A stretch of DNA of 64,000 nt, taken from the NCBI RefSeq assembly GCF_900116225.1, contig NZ_FOZZ01000002.1, positions 372,001 to 436,000 of the forward strand, in the 5' to 3' direction. The position numbers and the translations under genes were made by a program. A model generated the notes under the pieces. The model saw nothing but the letters and a program-made list of their open reading frames with translations. It was not told the origin of the DNA and searched no databases. Shown piece by piece: positions 33,975 through 42,799 of this stretch (its first letter is position 1; each line of letters begins with the position of its first letter). The stretch is from Sphingobacterium wenxiniae. GTDB taxonomy: Bacteria > Bacteroidota > Bacteroidia > Sphingobacteriales > Sphingobacteriaceae.

Positions 33975-34802
33975 ATGGATAAATTTTATAATGAAACTCT
34001 GCACAAACTGGAAATTGCAATCAAAGATTACGAAATTGAAACCGATTGCTCCATACAACGGATGGAGGCTGTAATACACCTAATTGTAGAATGCCTTTCC
34101 GATGTAAAAGGATATGTCTTAAAAAAAGGGTTTAAAAATGTGAATGAAGAAATCCGTTTTTTCAAATATCAGAAACCTGCCATTGTTGCGAAACTCATTT
34201 ACTACAATGCCATTTATAAAATCGAGACAAAGAAACCTTATGGTGCAAAGCCCATAAGGAAATACCTTAACAAAGAACTGAAAAAGCTAAAAAGGTTCTT
34301 TGACAACAACCTCGATTTTTACAAGTATTACCGTAGCAATAACTCGTTCCTTGACGAGAAAATGTTTTTAAGGGGCAACCACGATATAAAGCTATGGTTG
34401 GACACTTATTATTTTCAGTCTGACCAGTCCTTTTCCACCTCACATGATTACAAGGTCGCCAAGATAATAGCAAACGATTTGATACAGGTTTACATCGAAG
34501 ACCTGTTATATAACAAATTCCAAAAAGACAAATCGAAAGCCCAAAAGAAGCTGAAATGGACAGATAGCAAAGTAGCCTTGATAGAACTGATTTATGCCCT
34601 GCACTATCAAAATGTATTTGACAACGGGAACAACGACATAAGGGAAGTCGCCCAATATTTTGAAAGTGCCTTTGGTATTGACTTGGGCAATTTCTATCAG
34701 ACCTATTTGGAGTTGAGAAACCGGAAGATGAACCGTACTAAATTCCTTGATGCGCTTCGGGAGGAACTTATACGGAGAATGGACGAGCAGGACGAAAAGT
34801 AG
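33975..34802 (+). CDS. rteC: RteC-family regulator (copy 1)
   Basis: The 275-aa protein matches RteC, which in CTnDOT activates excision genes in the tetracycline cascade. Typical segments are NVNEEIRFFKYQKPAIVAKLIYYN (quoted in part EIRFFKYQKPAIVAKLIYYN) and the C-terminal DSKVALIELIYALHYQNVF and KMNRTKFLDALREEL. A second, clearly diverged copy is at 39257-40105 on the other strand. No rteA/rteB two-component genes or tetQ are present in this element, so its inducing signal is unknown. Confidence 0.85.
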   Translation: MDKFYNETLHKLEIAIKDYEIETDCSIQRMEAVIHLIVECLSDVKGYVLKKGFKNVNEEIRFFKYQKPAIVAKLIYYNAIYKIETKKPYGAKPIRKYLNKELKKLKRFFDNNLDFYKYYRSNNSFLDEKMFLRGNHDIKLWLDTYYFQSDQSFSTSHDYKVAKIIANDLIQVYIEDLLYNKFQKDKSKAQKKLKWTDSKVALIELIYALHYQNVFDNGNNDIREVAQYFESAFGIDLGNFYQTYLELRNRKMNRTKFLDALREELIRRMDEQDEK

Positions 34803-34819
34803 GGTTTGGGCGTGCCACC

Positions 34820-34915
34820 GTCTGCATTTTAACCCCCATGCCCAGGCTAACGAAAAAATGCAGACGGGTCGGGCTATCCGCTATATCTTTTGCGGATCTG
34901 CGAGGACCGCAAAAG
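34820..34915. terminator. Two adjacent hairpins between convergent rteC and topB
   Basis: GTCTGCATTTT (34820-34830) pairs with AAAATGCAGAC (34855-34865), and CTTTTGCGG (34887-34895) pairs with CCGCAAAAG (34907-34915). They lie between convergent genes and may act as bidirectional terminators. Confidence 0.5.
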
Positions 34916-34964
34916 GATGTCGCTTCTATCCCTCACGCTGTATGCCGTCCAAAAAACAAAACAT

Positions 34965-37049
34965 TTATTTCCTTTTTGGTTTCCTGTTTTCAAACTCAAA
35001 GGAGGTTTCGGCTTTATCATTCATGACGATATAGGCATTGAATTTATTGCCCGAATTGCTTTTCATGCCTTTGATAAGGTTGGTCTTTCCTTTGGTCACA
35101 AGGCTCTCTATATCGGCAACGCTCAACGGCACTCCGCACACGATACGGAATTGAAGCCAACCACAAGCCTCATCGGGGCATTTTACAACCTTGTTCCAAA
35201 TCAATAGCTGACGGCTCTTACATTTGGGGCAGGTCAGTTCCAGTTGTTTTTCATTGGCAATGCCCGTGTCCAAAAGTTCCCGTGTAATGGAAGTGGCATA
35301 GGCTTCCATTTCACGGTGAAAAGTACCTGCATCCGCCTCGTTGCTTTCGATTTTCTGCAATGCCATTTCCCATTCGGCGGTCATGGCTACATCGGCAATC
35401 TTTTTGCCTTTTACTGCCCCGTAAACCTGCAATCCCTTATCGGTAGGGATAAGGGATTTCTTTTCACGCCTAATGTAATCCCTCTTAAAAAGCGTTTCTA
35501 TAATGGATGCTCTTGTAGCAGGTGTACCGATACCGATGTCTTTTAGGGCTTTCCGTTCGTCCTCGTTATCAATTTCCTTTCCGGCATTTTCCATTGCGGA
35601 CAACAGACCTGCCTCGGTGTAAAGCACAGGCGGTTTGGTCTTCTTTTCCAGTACGGATGCCTCTTTGATTTTCAGCTCATCGCCGACCTTTAATTCCGGC
35701 AGTTCCTGCACAGGTTCGCTGTCCTCATCAGTAAATTTTTCTTTGATGCCACGCCAGCCGGCTTCGAGGATTTTACAGCCTTTCAATGTAAAATCATAGT
35801 GAAAAGCCTGCAATCCGATGTCCGTTATTTCTTTGGTACAGGCAAGTGAAAGGGCTTCCAACAGGCGGTACGCAATCATATCATAGATAACGTTTTCGTG
35901 TGCCGTTAATTCGGACGGGATTTTTTCGGTAATCAGCAGACCGTGGTGGTCTGTGACCTTTACATCATTCACGATGCGTTTGTTGAAACGCCCCCATTTC
36001 ACTTTTCCGACCGCTTTTTTGCAGGAAGCCCGTGCTTCCAAATTCCTTACCAGTGCAGGGATTTCCGACCACATATCTTCGGGGATGTACTTGCTCCCTG
36101 TACGGGGGTAGGTGATAAATTTCTTTTCATATAGGCTTTGGGCAATGTTCAATGTTTCCTCGGCAGTATAGGATGCTCTTTTATTGGCTTCTTTCTGTAA
36201 TTCCGTAAGGTCGAACAGCAAAGGCGGTTGCTCCGTAGCTGTTTTGGTTTCCACTGCCGTAACGGTTGCTGTTCCGTTACGCTGAATAGATTTCAGCGTA
36301 TCGTCAGCGAGTTTCCTGTCATCCCATTTGGTCTTTGAAAGGCTCTTAAAGTCTGTAAATTCCTTGCGGTGTTCCAACTGGATTTGAAAGTATTTCTTGA
36401 CGGCAAAGTCTTTGTTTTCCAAATACCGCTTGCAGATGAGGGCAAGCGTTGGCGTTTGTACTCTACCAAGCGAGTAAACGCCACGCCCTGCCGAAATACT
36501 CAATGCCTGCGAGGCATTGATGCCCACAAGCCAGTCGGCTTTGCTCCGCCCTTGTCCGGCACGGTATAGCCCGTCAAATTCGCTTCCGGCTTTTAAGTTG
36601 TCAAAGCCCTGTTTAATCGCCTTTTCCGTGAGTGAGCTTATCCATAGACGTTCAAAGGGCTTACGGCATTTTAGATATTCATAGATGTACCTAAAGATGA
36701 TTTCGCCCTCACGTCCGGCATCGGTGGCCACGATGATACTATCGCATCTACCGATGACCTGTTCGATAATCTTTAACTGTTTTAATGCCCCGTTATCGGG
36801 AACATAACTTTTGTCCTTTTTTATCTTCCGTACCGTAAGTATAAAAGGGTCGGGCAATATGGGCAGGGCTTCCCTTTGGAAGCCCGATACCCCGTAATCT
36901 TCGGGCATCGCCAGTCCGACCAAATGCCCCAATGCCCACGTAACTTCATAGCCGTTCCCTGTTAGGTAGCCATCCCGTTTTTCCGTTGCTCCCAACAGGG
37001 TAGCTATTTCCCTCGCCACACTTGGCTTTTCTGCAATGATTGCTTTCAT
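34965..37049 (-). CDS. topB: DNA topoisomerase III (TopB)
   Basis: A type IA topoisomerase of 694 aa. The Toprim domain starts MKAIIAEKPSVAREIATLLG and includes IIVATDAGREGEIIFRYIYE (the D-x-G-R-E-G-E variant of the Toprim metal site). The active-site region is YEKKFITYPRTGSKYI, with the nucleophilic Tyr about residue 314. A C-terminal zinc-finger-like part has CPKCKSRQLLIWNKVVKCP. Element-borne TopB is common in Bacteroidota conjugative elements and is thought to resolve DNA during excision or transfer. It heads the backward-reading topB-DUF3945-HTH group. Confidence 0.95.
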   Translation of the reverse strand: MKAIIAEKPSVAREIATLLGATEKRDGYLTGNGYEVTWALGHLVGLAMPEDYGVSGFQREALPILPDPFILTVRKIKKDKSYVPDNGALKQLKIIEQVIGRCDSIIVATDAGREGEIIFRYIYEYLKCRKPFERLWISSLTEKAIKQGFDNLKAGSEFDGLYRAGQGRSKADWLVGINASQALSISAGRGVYSLGRVQTPTLALICKRYLENKDFAVKKYFQIQLEHRKEFTDFKSLSKTKWDDRKLADDTLKSIQRNGTATVTAVETKTATEQPPLLFDLTELQKEANKRASYTAEETLNIAQSLYEKKFITYPRTGSKYIPEDMWSEIPALVRNLEARASCKKAVGKVKWGRFNKRIVNDVKVTDHHGLLITEKIPSELTAHENVIYDMIAYRLLEALSLACTKEITDIGLQAFHYDFTLKGCKILEAGWRGIKEKFTDEDSEPVQELPELKVGDELKIKEASVLEKKTKPPVLYTEAGLLSAMENAGKEIDNEDERKALKDIGIGTPATRASIIETLFKRDYIRREKKSLIPTDKGLQVYGAVKGKKIADVAMTAEWEMALQKIESNEADAGTFHREMEAYATSITRELLDTGIANEKQLELTCPKCKSRQLLIWNKVVKCPDEACGWLQFRIVCGVPLSVADIESLVTKGKTNLIKGMKSNSGNKFNAYIVMNDKAETSFEFENRKPKRK

Positions 37050-37153
37050 GATACTATTTCTTTTAATGGATTATGTGGTGAACATTTCTCTTTGAGAAAC
37101 CCCTTCGTATTCTGTGAAAGGGGATTTCCAAAGAAAAATGTTTTTTGATGGTG

Positions 37154-38596
37154 TTATCTTCTTACCCCTCTGGATTTTGCCGGAGCGATGGGAGCGTTCT
37201 GTCGTTGCTGTTGCCTTGTATTTTTCGGCGTTTGTTGCTCCGGTTTTAGAGGCTCGTTGATATGCTTGGTTGCCTCGTTGGTTTTCCCGTTGGAGTTTAC
37301 GGCAACCTGTGTTTTGTGCGCTTCGGCAGGCTGTACCTTATTTTTCAGCGCATTGGGTTTTTTAAAACTGAAATCATAACCCCCTGTTTCCTTGTTCAGC
37401 GTAACGTAGCCTTTGTAGGCATTTCCCTGTCCGTCTTTGAAATCCGAAATATAAAGGGTCTTGCCCTCGGTGAGTTGCTTGTACTGTTCATCGGAGAACA
37501 CCTTATTTCGGAACATTTTCGGGTCGTTTTCCTGTGCCTGTTTGGGGGCTTTATCGCCAAAAAGAAACTCCGTATATTTTTTGTCGGCGTTGAACTGCAC
37601 ATGGGCATTTTTGTTCGTACTGTTCTTAAAATCCAACCCCTCTAAATAAATGGCTTTCCCATCTTTTAAATCCCGTTTTTGGTCTTCGGTCAACTTTACG
37701 CCCTTAATCTCATCGGGTACTTTTATCCTGTCCTGCCGGAATGCAATAACCTCATTCGTTAGGTGGTCAATACTGATAATGGACGGTATCTTTTCGCCTG
37801 TCTTGCGGTTGGTCAATTCCACCACACGCCCCATGTTTCCGGTTTTGAGCAGGTTTTCCCTGTCCTCTTTGGTAAACTCGTGACCAAAGAAAGGGGCTTT
37901 AAGGTTGGGTTCATGGCGTACACCATACATCATAAGTACAGGTTTTCCGTCTTCACCGTCTTGGAAACCGAGCCTTGCATCCGAGCGCATGATAACCGCA
38001 CCGAAATTGACACTTGTGGGATATACTTTATTGGTCTTATAGCCCTTTAACAGCAAATCCAATTGCCCGTCTTTTTCAAGCCTCTCTTTGTTTATCCCAA
38101 ATTGCGCTAAATAATTCCAGTCCACATCTTCCGCCTTATAGCGGTATTCGCTTTTTTCCGGTGCTTGCTGTGTTTCCGGTGTCGCCTGTGGTGTTTCCAC
38201 ATCCTTTTTGGTTTCCTGTTGTTGCTCCTTTGGCTCTTTGACCTCATGCTTTGCCATGACAGCCTCGCCCTCTTTGGTGGGGGCATTGACCTGTTTCTGC
38301 ATTTCTTTGGCGGTTTCGACCGCTTCCTTTGCAGGTACTTTGAAAAATGAGAAATGGGTTGGGTCTTTAAGCTGTCGCCAAAAGTTGGAGAAGAAATTTG
38401 TAAACAAATCTCCGGCTCTGTCAACCCGCATAAATTGGCTTTGGTTTTTCTTGGTGGCATCAACGGTTTTCAGATTACCGTTTTCGTCAACGCCCGTAAC
38501 GGCTTGGATTTTCTTTTTTTCCTTGTCCATCACCAACAGCACATCCGAAAGCTGTTCGGGATATTGCTGTGGATTTTCATTTGTCTGTTCGCTCAT
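37154..38596 (-). CDS. DUF3945-domain protein
   Basis: The 480-aa hydrophilic protein has a short conserved N-terminal region (SDVLLVMDKEKKKIQAVTGV), a low-complexity Glu/Lys/Gln linker (about 118-150), and repeated DUF3945 units (KLTEDQKRDLKDGKAIYLEG; QYKQLTEGKTLYISDFKDGQG), ending in a basic proline/glutamine tail. It is standard in Bacteroidota conjugative elements next to topB, but its role is unknown. It is 104 nt upstream of topB in the same direction. Confidence 0.85.
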   Translation of the reverse strand: MSEQTNENPQQYPEQLSDVLLVMDKEKKKIQAVTGVDENGNLKTVDATKKNQSQFMRVDRAGDLFTNFFSNFWRQLKDPTHFSFFKVPAKEAVETAKEMQKQVNAPTKEGEAVMAKHEVKEPKEQQQETKKDVETPQATPETQQAPEKSEYRYKAEDVDWNYLAQFGINKERLEKDGQLDLLLKGYKTNKVYPTSVNFGAVIMRSDARLGFQDGEDGKPVLMMYGVRHEPNLKAPFFGHEFTKEDRENLLKTGNMGRVVELTNRKTGEKIPSIISIDHLTNEVIAFRQDRIKVPDEIKGVKLTEDQKRDLKDGKAIYLEGLDFKNSTNKNAHVQFNADKKYTEFLFGDKAPKQAQENDPKMFRNKVFSDEQYKQLTEGKTLYISDFKDGQGNAYKGYVTLNKETGGYDFSFKKPNALKNKVQPAEAHKTQVAVNSNGKTNEATKHINEPLKPEQQTPKNTRQQQRQNAPIAPAKSRGVRR

Positions 38597-38683
38597 GATA
38601 TTGATTTTTTAAAGTTTACATTGTCCGAAAGTAGGCGAAGCAGGTACGGCATAGCCGTACCCGTCTTTTCGTGGTAGGGTTTG

Positions 38684-38992
38684 TCATCGGTTTTCTTTTG
38701 TACGCCGTAAGGGGGCTTTAAAACTTTCCCTAATGAACTGGTGTACATCCGATAGTTTGTAGTACAGCTTTCCGCTAATGGTGTAATATGGTAGCTTGCC
38801 CGTGGAGCGGTATCGTTGCAGAGAACGGTGGCTGATTTTCAGCATGAGAAGCAGGTCTTGGTTGTCCAGTAATTCCTCGCCGTCTATGCTGTGCCGTTCT
38901 TTCTTGATGTTTAGGACGTACTCTTTCAAAATATCGAAACGCTCCATTATACGTTCCATCCATGCGATAAATTCCATTCTGTCGATGTTCAT
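38684..38992 (-). CDS. Helix-turn-helix protein, excisionase-like
   Basis: The 102-aa protein ends in a MerR/excisionase-type HTH: LLMLKISHRSLQRYRSTGKL and then PYYTISGKLYYKLSDVHQFI, the wing pattern of Xis-like proteins. The N-terminal part is a short helix. It is upstream of the DUF3945 and topB genes and may be the recombination-directionality or excision factor of the element, as similar small HTH genes (exc/xis region) are in CTnDOT. Assignment to excision is inference. Confidence 0.72.
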   Translation of the reverse strand: MNIDRMEFIAWMERIMERFDILKEYVLNIKKERHSIDGEELLDNQDLLLMLKISHRSLQRYRSTGKLPYYTISGKLYYKLSDVHQFIRESFKAPLRRTKENR

Positions 38993-39256
38993 AGCAATAC
39001 TTTTTAATGATTTCTAACACCACAAAATTGGAGCGATTGGCGCAGGCTGTCTTCCGATACGTGTCTATCAAAAAGGCACTTTTTTCATTTTTTTACAATT
39101 CGTGTAAAGTGCTGTTTTTGGAGGCTTTTCGCACTTTTGGTCAATCGGTCGGCATCCAAATCAATTGATTTGCCGATAGACACATATAGGCAAACGGGCA
39201 AAAAAAAGACAGCACCGATTGATGCTGTCCTTTTTGATGGAAAGAGAAGACAAAAA
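38993..39256. promoter_or_regulatory. Regulatory stretch between rteC copy 2 and the HTH gene, with dyads
   Basis: Two dyads stand out: TTTACA-N5-TGTAAA (39092-39108), operator-like, and a 9-bp inverted repeat GTGTCTATC (39061-39069) / GATAGACAC (39175-39183) spaced 105 bp apart. Repeated GCACTTTT-like words lie between them. The stretch is non-coding and upstream of the HTH-DUF3945-topB operon, so it probably controls that operon; RteC or the HTH protein are natural candidates to bind. Confidence 0.45.
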
Positions 39257-40105
39257 TTATAGGTTGTCTTCCCTGTCCATATATTCCTCTAAACTGTATT
39301 TGAGTTGGTCTAAAAACAATGTGCGTGAGCCTGCACGGGTCTTCATCCGGTGGAAGCTGTTATGTATGTCGTTCAGTGATACACGGAACAGGATTTGGAA
39401 AACCATGCTGATTTTGCGGATGCCTATTTTCCCATGTGAAATGGCATCGCAGGCGTAAAGAGCATAAATCAATTCGATAAGGGCATTTTTTGTCTGTGTC
39501 CAAAAGAAGTCTTTTGTTTCCTCGTGTTGTAGCAGTACATCGGGATTTTGTTCGGGGCTTAGCTTTGTCGTCAGATAGTTATAGATTAATTCGTTGGCTA
39601 TGATTTTCGCCACTTTGTAATCAAAGTAGGTCGAAAATTTGGGGTCGATTTCAAATACAAAGCTGTTCAGCCCGTCATAGCAGTTGATTTTGCCAAGAGT
39701 AAAGTATTGTTCATCTCGGTCGGTTCTGCCCGAACGGTAATAGCGGTAAAAATCGGAATTGCAGACATGCTCGGTATATTCCAGTTTCAATTCACGCAGG
39801 TGCATGGCAAAATAGCTCTCATACATATTTCCATTGCTTGCTGGGCAGGCAGTTTCAATTCTAAACACTTTGTTATAATAGATGAGCTTACCAAGAACGG
39901 AGGGTTTTATCTGCTTAAAGAAAAGGATTTCGTCTTCTAATGTTGTGAAGCCCTCGTTTATAATATCTTCTTTGATGTCTGCGAGAACCTCTTTCAGATA
40001 GACCGTCATCCTGTATGCCTCGTCCATAAAACTCGAAGCCTCCGCCGACAATTTACGTTCCTGTTTCTGTATGTCGGAGACGATTTTGTGTAATAAGTGT
40101 CTCAT
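39257..40105 (-). CDS. RteC-family regulator (copy 2)
   Basis: The 282-aa protein shows the RteC pattern: TLEDEILFFKQIKPSVLGKLIYYN (quoted in part ILFFKQIKPSVLGKLIYYN), FDYKVAKIIANELIYNYL and the C-terminal TKNALIELIYALYACDAI. It is aligned end to end with the copy at 33975-34802 but clearly diverged, so this is not a recent duplication. It sits upstream of the excisionase-like gene in the same direction, the arrangement expected for an activator of excision genes. Confidence 0.82.
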   Translation of the reverse strand: MRHLLHKIVSDIQKQERKLSAEASSFMDEAYRMTVYLKEVLADIKEDIINEGFTTLEDEILFFKQIKPSVLGKLIYYNKVFRIETACPASNGNMYESYFAMHLRELKLEYTEHVCNSDFYRYYRSGRTDRDEQYFTLGKINCYDGLNSFVFEIDPKFSTYFDYKVAKIIANELIYNYLTTKLSPEQNPDVLLQHEETKDFFWTQTKNALIELIYALYACDAISHGKIGIRKISMVFQILFRVSLNDIHNSFHRMKTRAGSRTLFLDQLKYSLEEYMDREDNL

Positions 40106-40373
40106 AATACTAAAGGTTTAAAATGAAGCCAATATGCCTCTCCAAATTTTACGATTAGTACCGAGCTTTTTTCATGAGACAGGACGAAGTAGGGGAAGAT
40201 AATTAAAGATTAAATGAGCATCTTATTCCTTGTTTACGCTTTGACAACATCATTTTTATGATATTTTTATCTATATTGTCAATATTTTTTGTTTCAGCCG
40301 TCTTTACTGATTTCTTTTAATCTGTAAAAACGTTATCAAACCGTATGTAACTTTTAAAACCAACAAATTAAAT
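40106..40373. other. Intergenic region before the GAPS4-like locus
   Basis: AT-rich divergent region between rteC copy 2 and the defence-like pair. It should contain both promoters, but I see no clean consensus pair. It also marks a drop in GC toward the right end of the ICE. Confidence 0.35.
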
Positions 40374-41309
40374 ATGGGAGAATGGTCGAAATCCATTGGA
40401 GAAAAGGGCGAATATATAGTCAAATTTATTTTTGAAAATATCTTGAACTTCAACTCTTTAATAGAAAACCCTTCAATCGACTGTATTAAGGGCTTTAAAC
40501 ATAAAGACAAATATGCAGAATCAAACAAATCGTCTCACGGAATAGACGGGCTGATTAGCTATAAAAGTCCATTAGAAGACTATAGTCTTGACATCGGCAT
40601 TATTTCATCTAAGTATGTAGGAGGTGAATACCCCAAATATCCGTCAACCCTATTCAAATCCCACATAAAAGATTTAGCTCAGACTTTAGAGTGTTTTTAC
40701 AACTCTAAATTAAAAAACAATATAAATCAGAATTTTACAGGTGTTAACAAAACAGAAATTTTCGGCATTTTAGTTTGGTTGTCAAATACAAGTGATTTGA
40801 ATTTTGATTTAGTCTCAAAGGTTGATAACATTCAAATTGATACGGACTTAGTTTTTGATAAAATAATACTATTGGACAATAGCAAAGTCAATTTCTTATA
40901 TGAGAGTATCTTTAGAACAAAAGAAATATTTGGGAACGATAATGTTGATTTTGTCTACCACAATAGTGGTCTAAACTTCACTTCCATTCAAGAAAACTCT
41001 TATGGAAAAATCTTTCCTTTAAACTATTTATACTCCGACATAATTGCACTAAGGACAGCAAAGAACAACAGAATTACATTAAGTATATTCATAAATGATG
41101 ACTTCGAAGAAGAACAATTTGTACAACTTTTAAATTTTGCAAAATCATTTGACCATTTAAATGCAGTTGATAAAATAATCTTGAGCTATAAGACGTATGA
41201 TTATTTGACAAATGAAAATATTGTGAAAGAAAAGCTTGTAAAATTTCCGATGTATAAGCTCGGTGAAAATTTAGAAATAAAGAAGTTCCCGTCTGATTTT
41301 AGAAATTAA
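40374..41309 (+). CDS. GapS4a-like protein with PD-(D/E)xK nuclease-like N-terminus, candidate defence
   Basis: The 311-aa protein begins MGEWSKSIGEKGEYIVKFIF and has a restriction-endonuclease-like pattern: E13 in the first helix, D58 in HGIDGLISY, and IGIISSK (K80), where the usual E/D-x-K reads S-S-K. Together with its 368-aa partner it resembles, from memory, the two-gene GAPS4 antiphage system (GapS4a plus GapS4b). The gene is AT-rich, opposite to its rteC neighbour and at the extreme right end of the ICE, a usual spot for exchangeable defence cargo. The nuclease call is by motif only; the family name needs a profile search. Confidence 0.6.
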   Translation: MGEWSKSIGEKGEYIVKFIFENILNFNSLIENPSIDCIKGFKHKDKYAESNKSSHGIDGLISYKSPLEDYSLDIGIISSKYVGGEYPKYPSTLFKSHIKDLAQTLECFYNSKLKNNINQNFTGVNKTEIFGILVWLSNTSDLNFDLVSKVDNIQIDTDLVFDKIILLDNSKVNFLYESIFRTKEIFGNDNVDFVYHNSGLNFTSIQENSYGKIFPLNYLYSDIIALRTAKNNRITLSIFINDDFEEEQFVQLLNFAKSFDHLNAVDKIILSYKTYDYLTNENIVKEKLVKFPMYKLGENLEIKKFPSDFRN

Positions 41310-41313
41310 TGAT

Positions 41314-42420
41314 ATGAATAAAGATATTTTACCTCAAGGAGATTATATAAGACAGCTACTTGTTAAATCTAATGTCACAAACGCAAACATAAACTTTCTT
41401 ATGAGAGAAAAAGGAGTGTTTCTTGGTCATAACGAGAAGAATAACTCTGTTCCATTGTTAATGAAAAGTGTTATAAGTCCGAGGGATTATTCTGTTTTAT
41501 ACGACACGCAAAAAACGAAAGAAGAAAGTATAAAATATAGGACTTCTTCAATCAAATGCAATTCAGACTTTGATTTTACAGATATTTTTGATACTGCAAT
41601 TGACTTGCATACTCTAATTGTTGACAAACATACATACAAACCAAATTATAAAATCATTGGTAATCCAACTTTCTATTTCGAAGACGAAAACACTGCAATA
41701 TTTGAATATCAGATAGAACGAGAGAACCTACTTAGTGATTGGACAAATAATAAAACCTATCACAACGGAGCGATAACACTGAAGAAAGTTTCTGAACAGG
41801 ACATTCAGATTTCAGTGCAACAAAACTCAACATCAAAAGAGACTTTTGAAGTCAATAATTTGATTATGAATGTGGTGAAAGAAAAGCTCTTTCAAAAATC
41901 AATAGTCAGTTCAAATGATGATATTATTACCGTTAAATTTAATCATTTTGATAATTCTTCAAGAATTAAATTTTTCTATTCCTTTGCAAGTGACTTCAAT
42001 ATTTATCTCGAATTCAAATCTATAACTGACATTGATGTTTATTTAGATGAGAATGTTGAAAGCCATAACGATGTAAAGATATTTTTAGATGAAATAGACA
42101 ATTTAAAACTGAATGGAAAAGGGCTACAGAACCACATATTACTTAATAAGGTCGAATACTTTCCCAAATTAATATTTGGCGCAGTAAAATTTAGATATAA
42201 ACTGAATTATAGTGGTATTGAAGGCTTTGCAATAATTAATCTTGGCTTTCCTGATTATGTGAAATCTAAAGACGAAAATTCAGATTTTCAAATTTCAATC
42301 GACTTAGTTCTAAGTAAACAGGACAAAAATCAAAAAACTGACAATGCTATAAGAAAAAAACTACTGGAATTATTTGAAATTAAAAAAGTTGAAAGCTATG
42401 AAAAATTCAAAATAATATAG
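41314..42420 (+). CDS. GapS4b-like partner protein (368 aa)
   Basis: The 368-aa product starts MNKDILPQGDYIRQLLVKSN and continues with INFLMREKGVFLGHNEKN, an N-terminal helical domain, followed by a beta-rich middle and a C-terminal domain with no motif I recognise. Its start is 4 nt after the stop of the nuclease-like gene, so the pair is surely cotranscribed and likely forms a complex. The order and sizes fit the GAPS4 two-gene system as I remember it. No membrane segment or signal. Function beyond that inferred. Confidence 0.6.
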   Translation: MNKDILPQGDYIRQLLVKSNVTNANINFLMREKGVFLGHNEKNNSVPLLMKSVISPRDYSVLYDTQKTKEESIKYRTSSIKCNSDFDFTDIFDTAIDLHTLIVDKHTYKPNYKIIGNPTFYFEDENTAIFEYQIERENLLSDWTNNKTYHNGAITLKKVSEQDIQISVQQNSTSKETFEVNNLIMNVVKEKLFQKSIVSSNDDIITVKFNHFDNSSRIKFFYSFASDFNIYLEFKSITDIDVYLDENVESHNDVKIFLDEIDNLKLNGKGLQNHILLNKVEYFPKLIFGAVKFRYKLNYSGIEGFAIINLGFPDYVKSKDENSDFQISIDLVLSKQDKNQKTDNAIRKKLLELFEIKKVESYEKFKII

Positions 42421-42560
42421 CTGAGGATATTACCTTTTAAATTTTCTCCCTTTAATGGTAGATATGGATTCTTTAGTTTTATTAATCTTTTCCACGAATA
42501 TATCAGATTGGTACGGACTGTCTTTAAGTTGGTTTAATCGTCTTAAATCTTCCAGAAAGG

Positions 42561-42593
42561 AGTTCGAGTTCTGTACCAACGGGTTCACCTCCA
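42561..42593. other. tRNA-3'-end-like sequence at the right ICE junction (putative attR)
   Basis: GAGTTCGAGT...ACGGGTTCACCTCCA aligns with the T arm and acceptor of tRNA-Lys (GGTTCGAGT...GCGGGATCACATC) with several mismatches and a 5-nt insertion. It is directly followed by the same terminator hairpin and recombinase 3' end as at the left end, which fixes it as a junction. Confidence 0.55.
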
Positions 42594-42632
42594 GGGACAA
42601 ATCTGAAAACAACAGGTTTGTCCCTTTTTTTT
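42594..42632 (+). terminator. Terminator hairpin, diverged copy of the one at 2713
   Basis: AGGGACAAATCTG pairs with CAGGTTTGTCCCT, followed by a run of T. It is homologous in position and sequence to 2713-2757. Confidence 0.65.
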
Positions 42633-42778
42633 TCTTGTAACTTACTGTTATTCTGACAGATATACGTTGACTCTGAAATTATTTTCGGGGTTCGATGTTG
42701 TGTCTCGTAAAATGATCGAAATTTAGGGAACATCGAACCCAATTTTGCCCATATTCTTGAGATATAATTGATTTTCAA
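42600..42778 (-). pseudogene. C-terminal remnant of a second serine recombinase
   Basis: Translated on the minus strand this reads GSMFPKFRSFYETQHRTPK then YICQNNSKLQEKK, matching the end of the intact recombinase (SSMFPDFLEFDGTQHRTPR ... IYQNNSKLQGKK). The DNA is also alignable (42636-42745 with about 2755-2862). All the rest of the gene is deleted. Confidence 0.8.
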
Positions 42779-42799
42779 TTTATTACACCATTTTATTAA

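Larger units (their letters stand above)
2708..42590. mobile_element. Integrative conjugative element (about 40 kb) in tRNA-Lys
   Basis: The interval starts at the 3' end of tRNA-Lys with a serine recombinase and contains a Bacteroidota-type transfer module (traA-D, traE-traQ), relaxosome and relaxase genes, a coupling protein, topB, two rteC regulators and cargo genes. The right end is placed at a tRNA-3'-end-like sequence at 42561-42593, which resembles the T arm and acceptor of tRNA-Lys. That side is diverged, so the exact right boundary is uncertain by tens of bases. The backbone is CTnDOT-like, but integration is by a serine recombinase rather than an IntDOT-type tyrosine recombinase. 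Confidence 0.8.

Noticed and set aside
42430-42612. 60-aa minus-strand frame at the right ICE junction
   Set aside because: It runs across the att-like sequence and terminator hairpin and shares no similarity with anything in the window; probably a chance frame.
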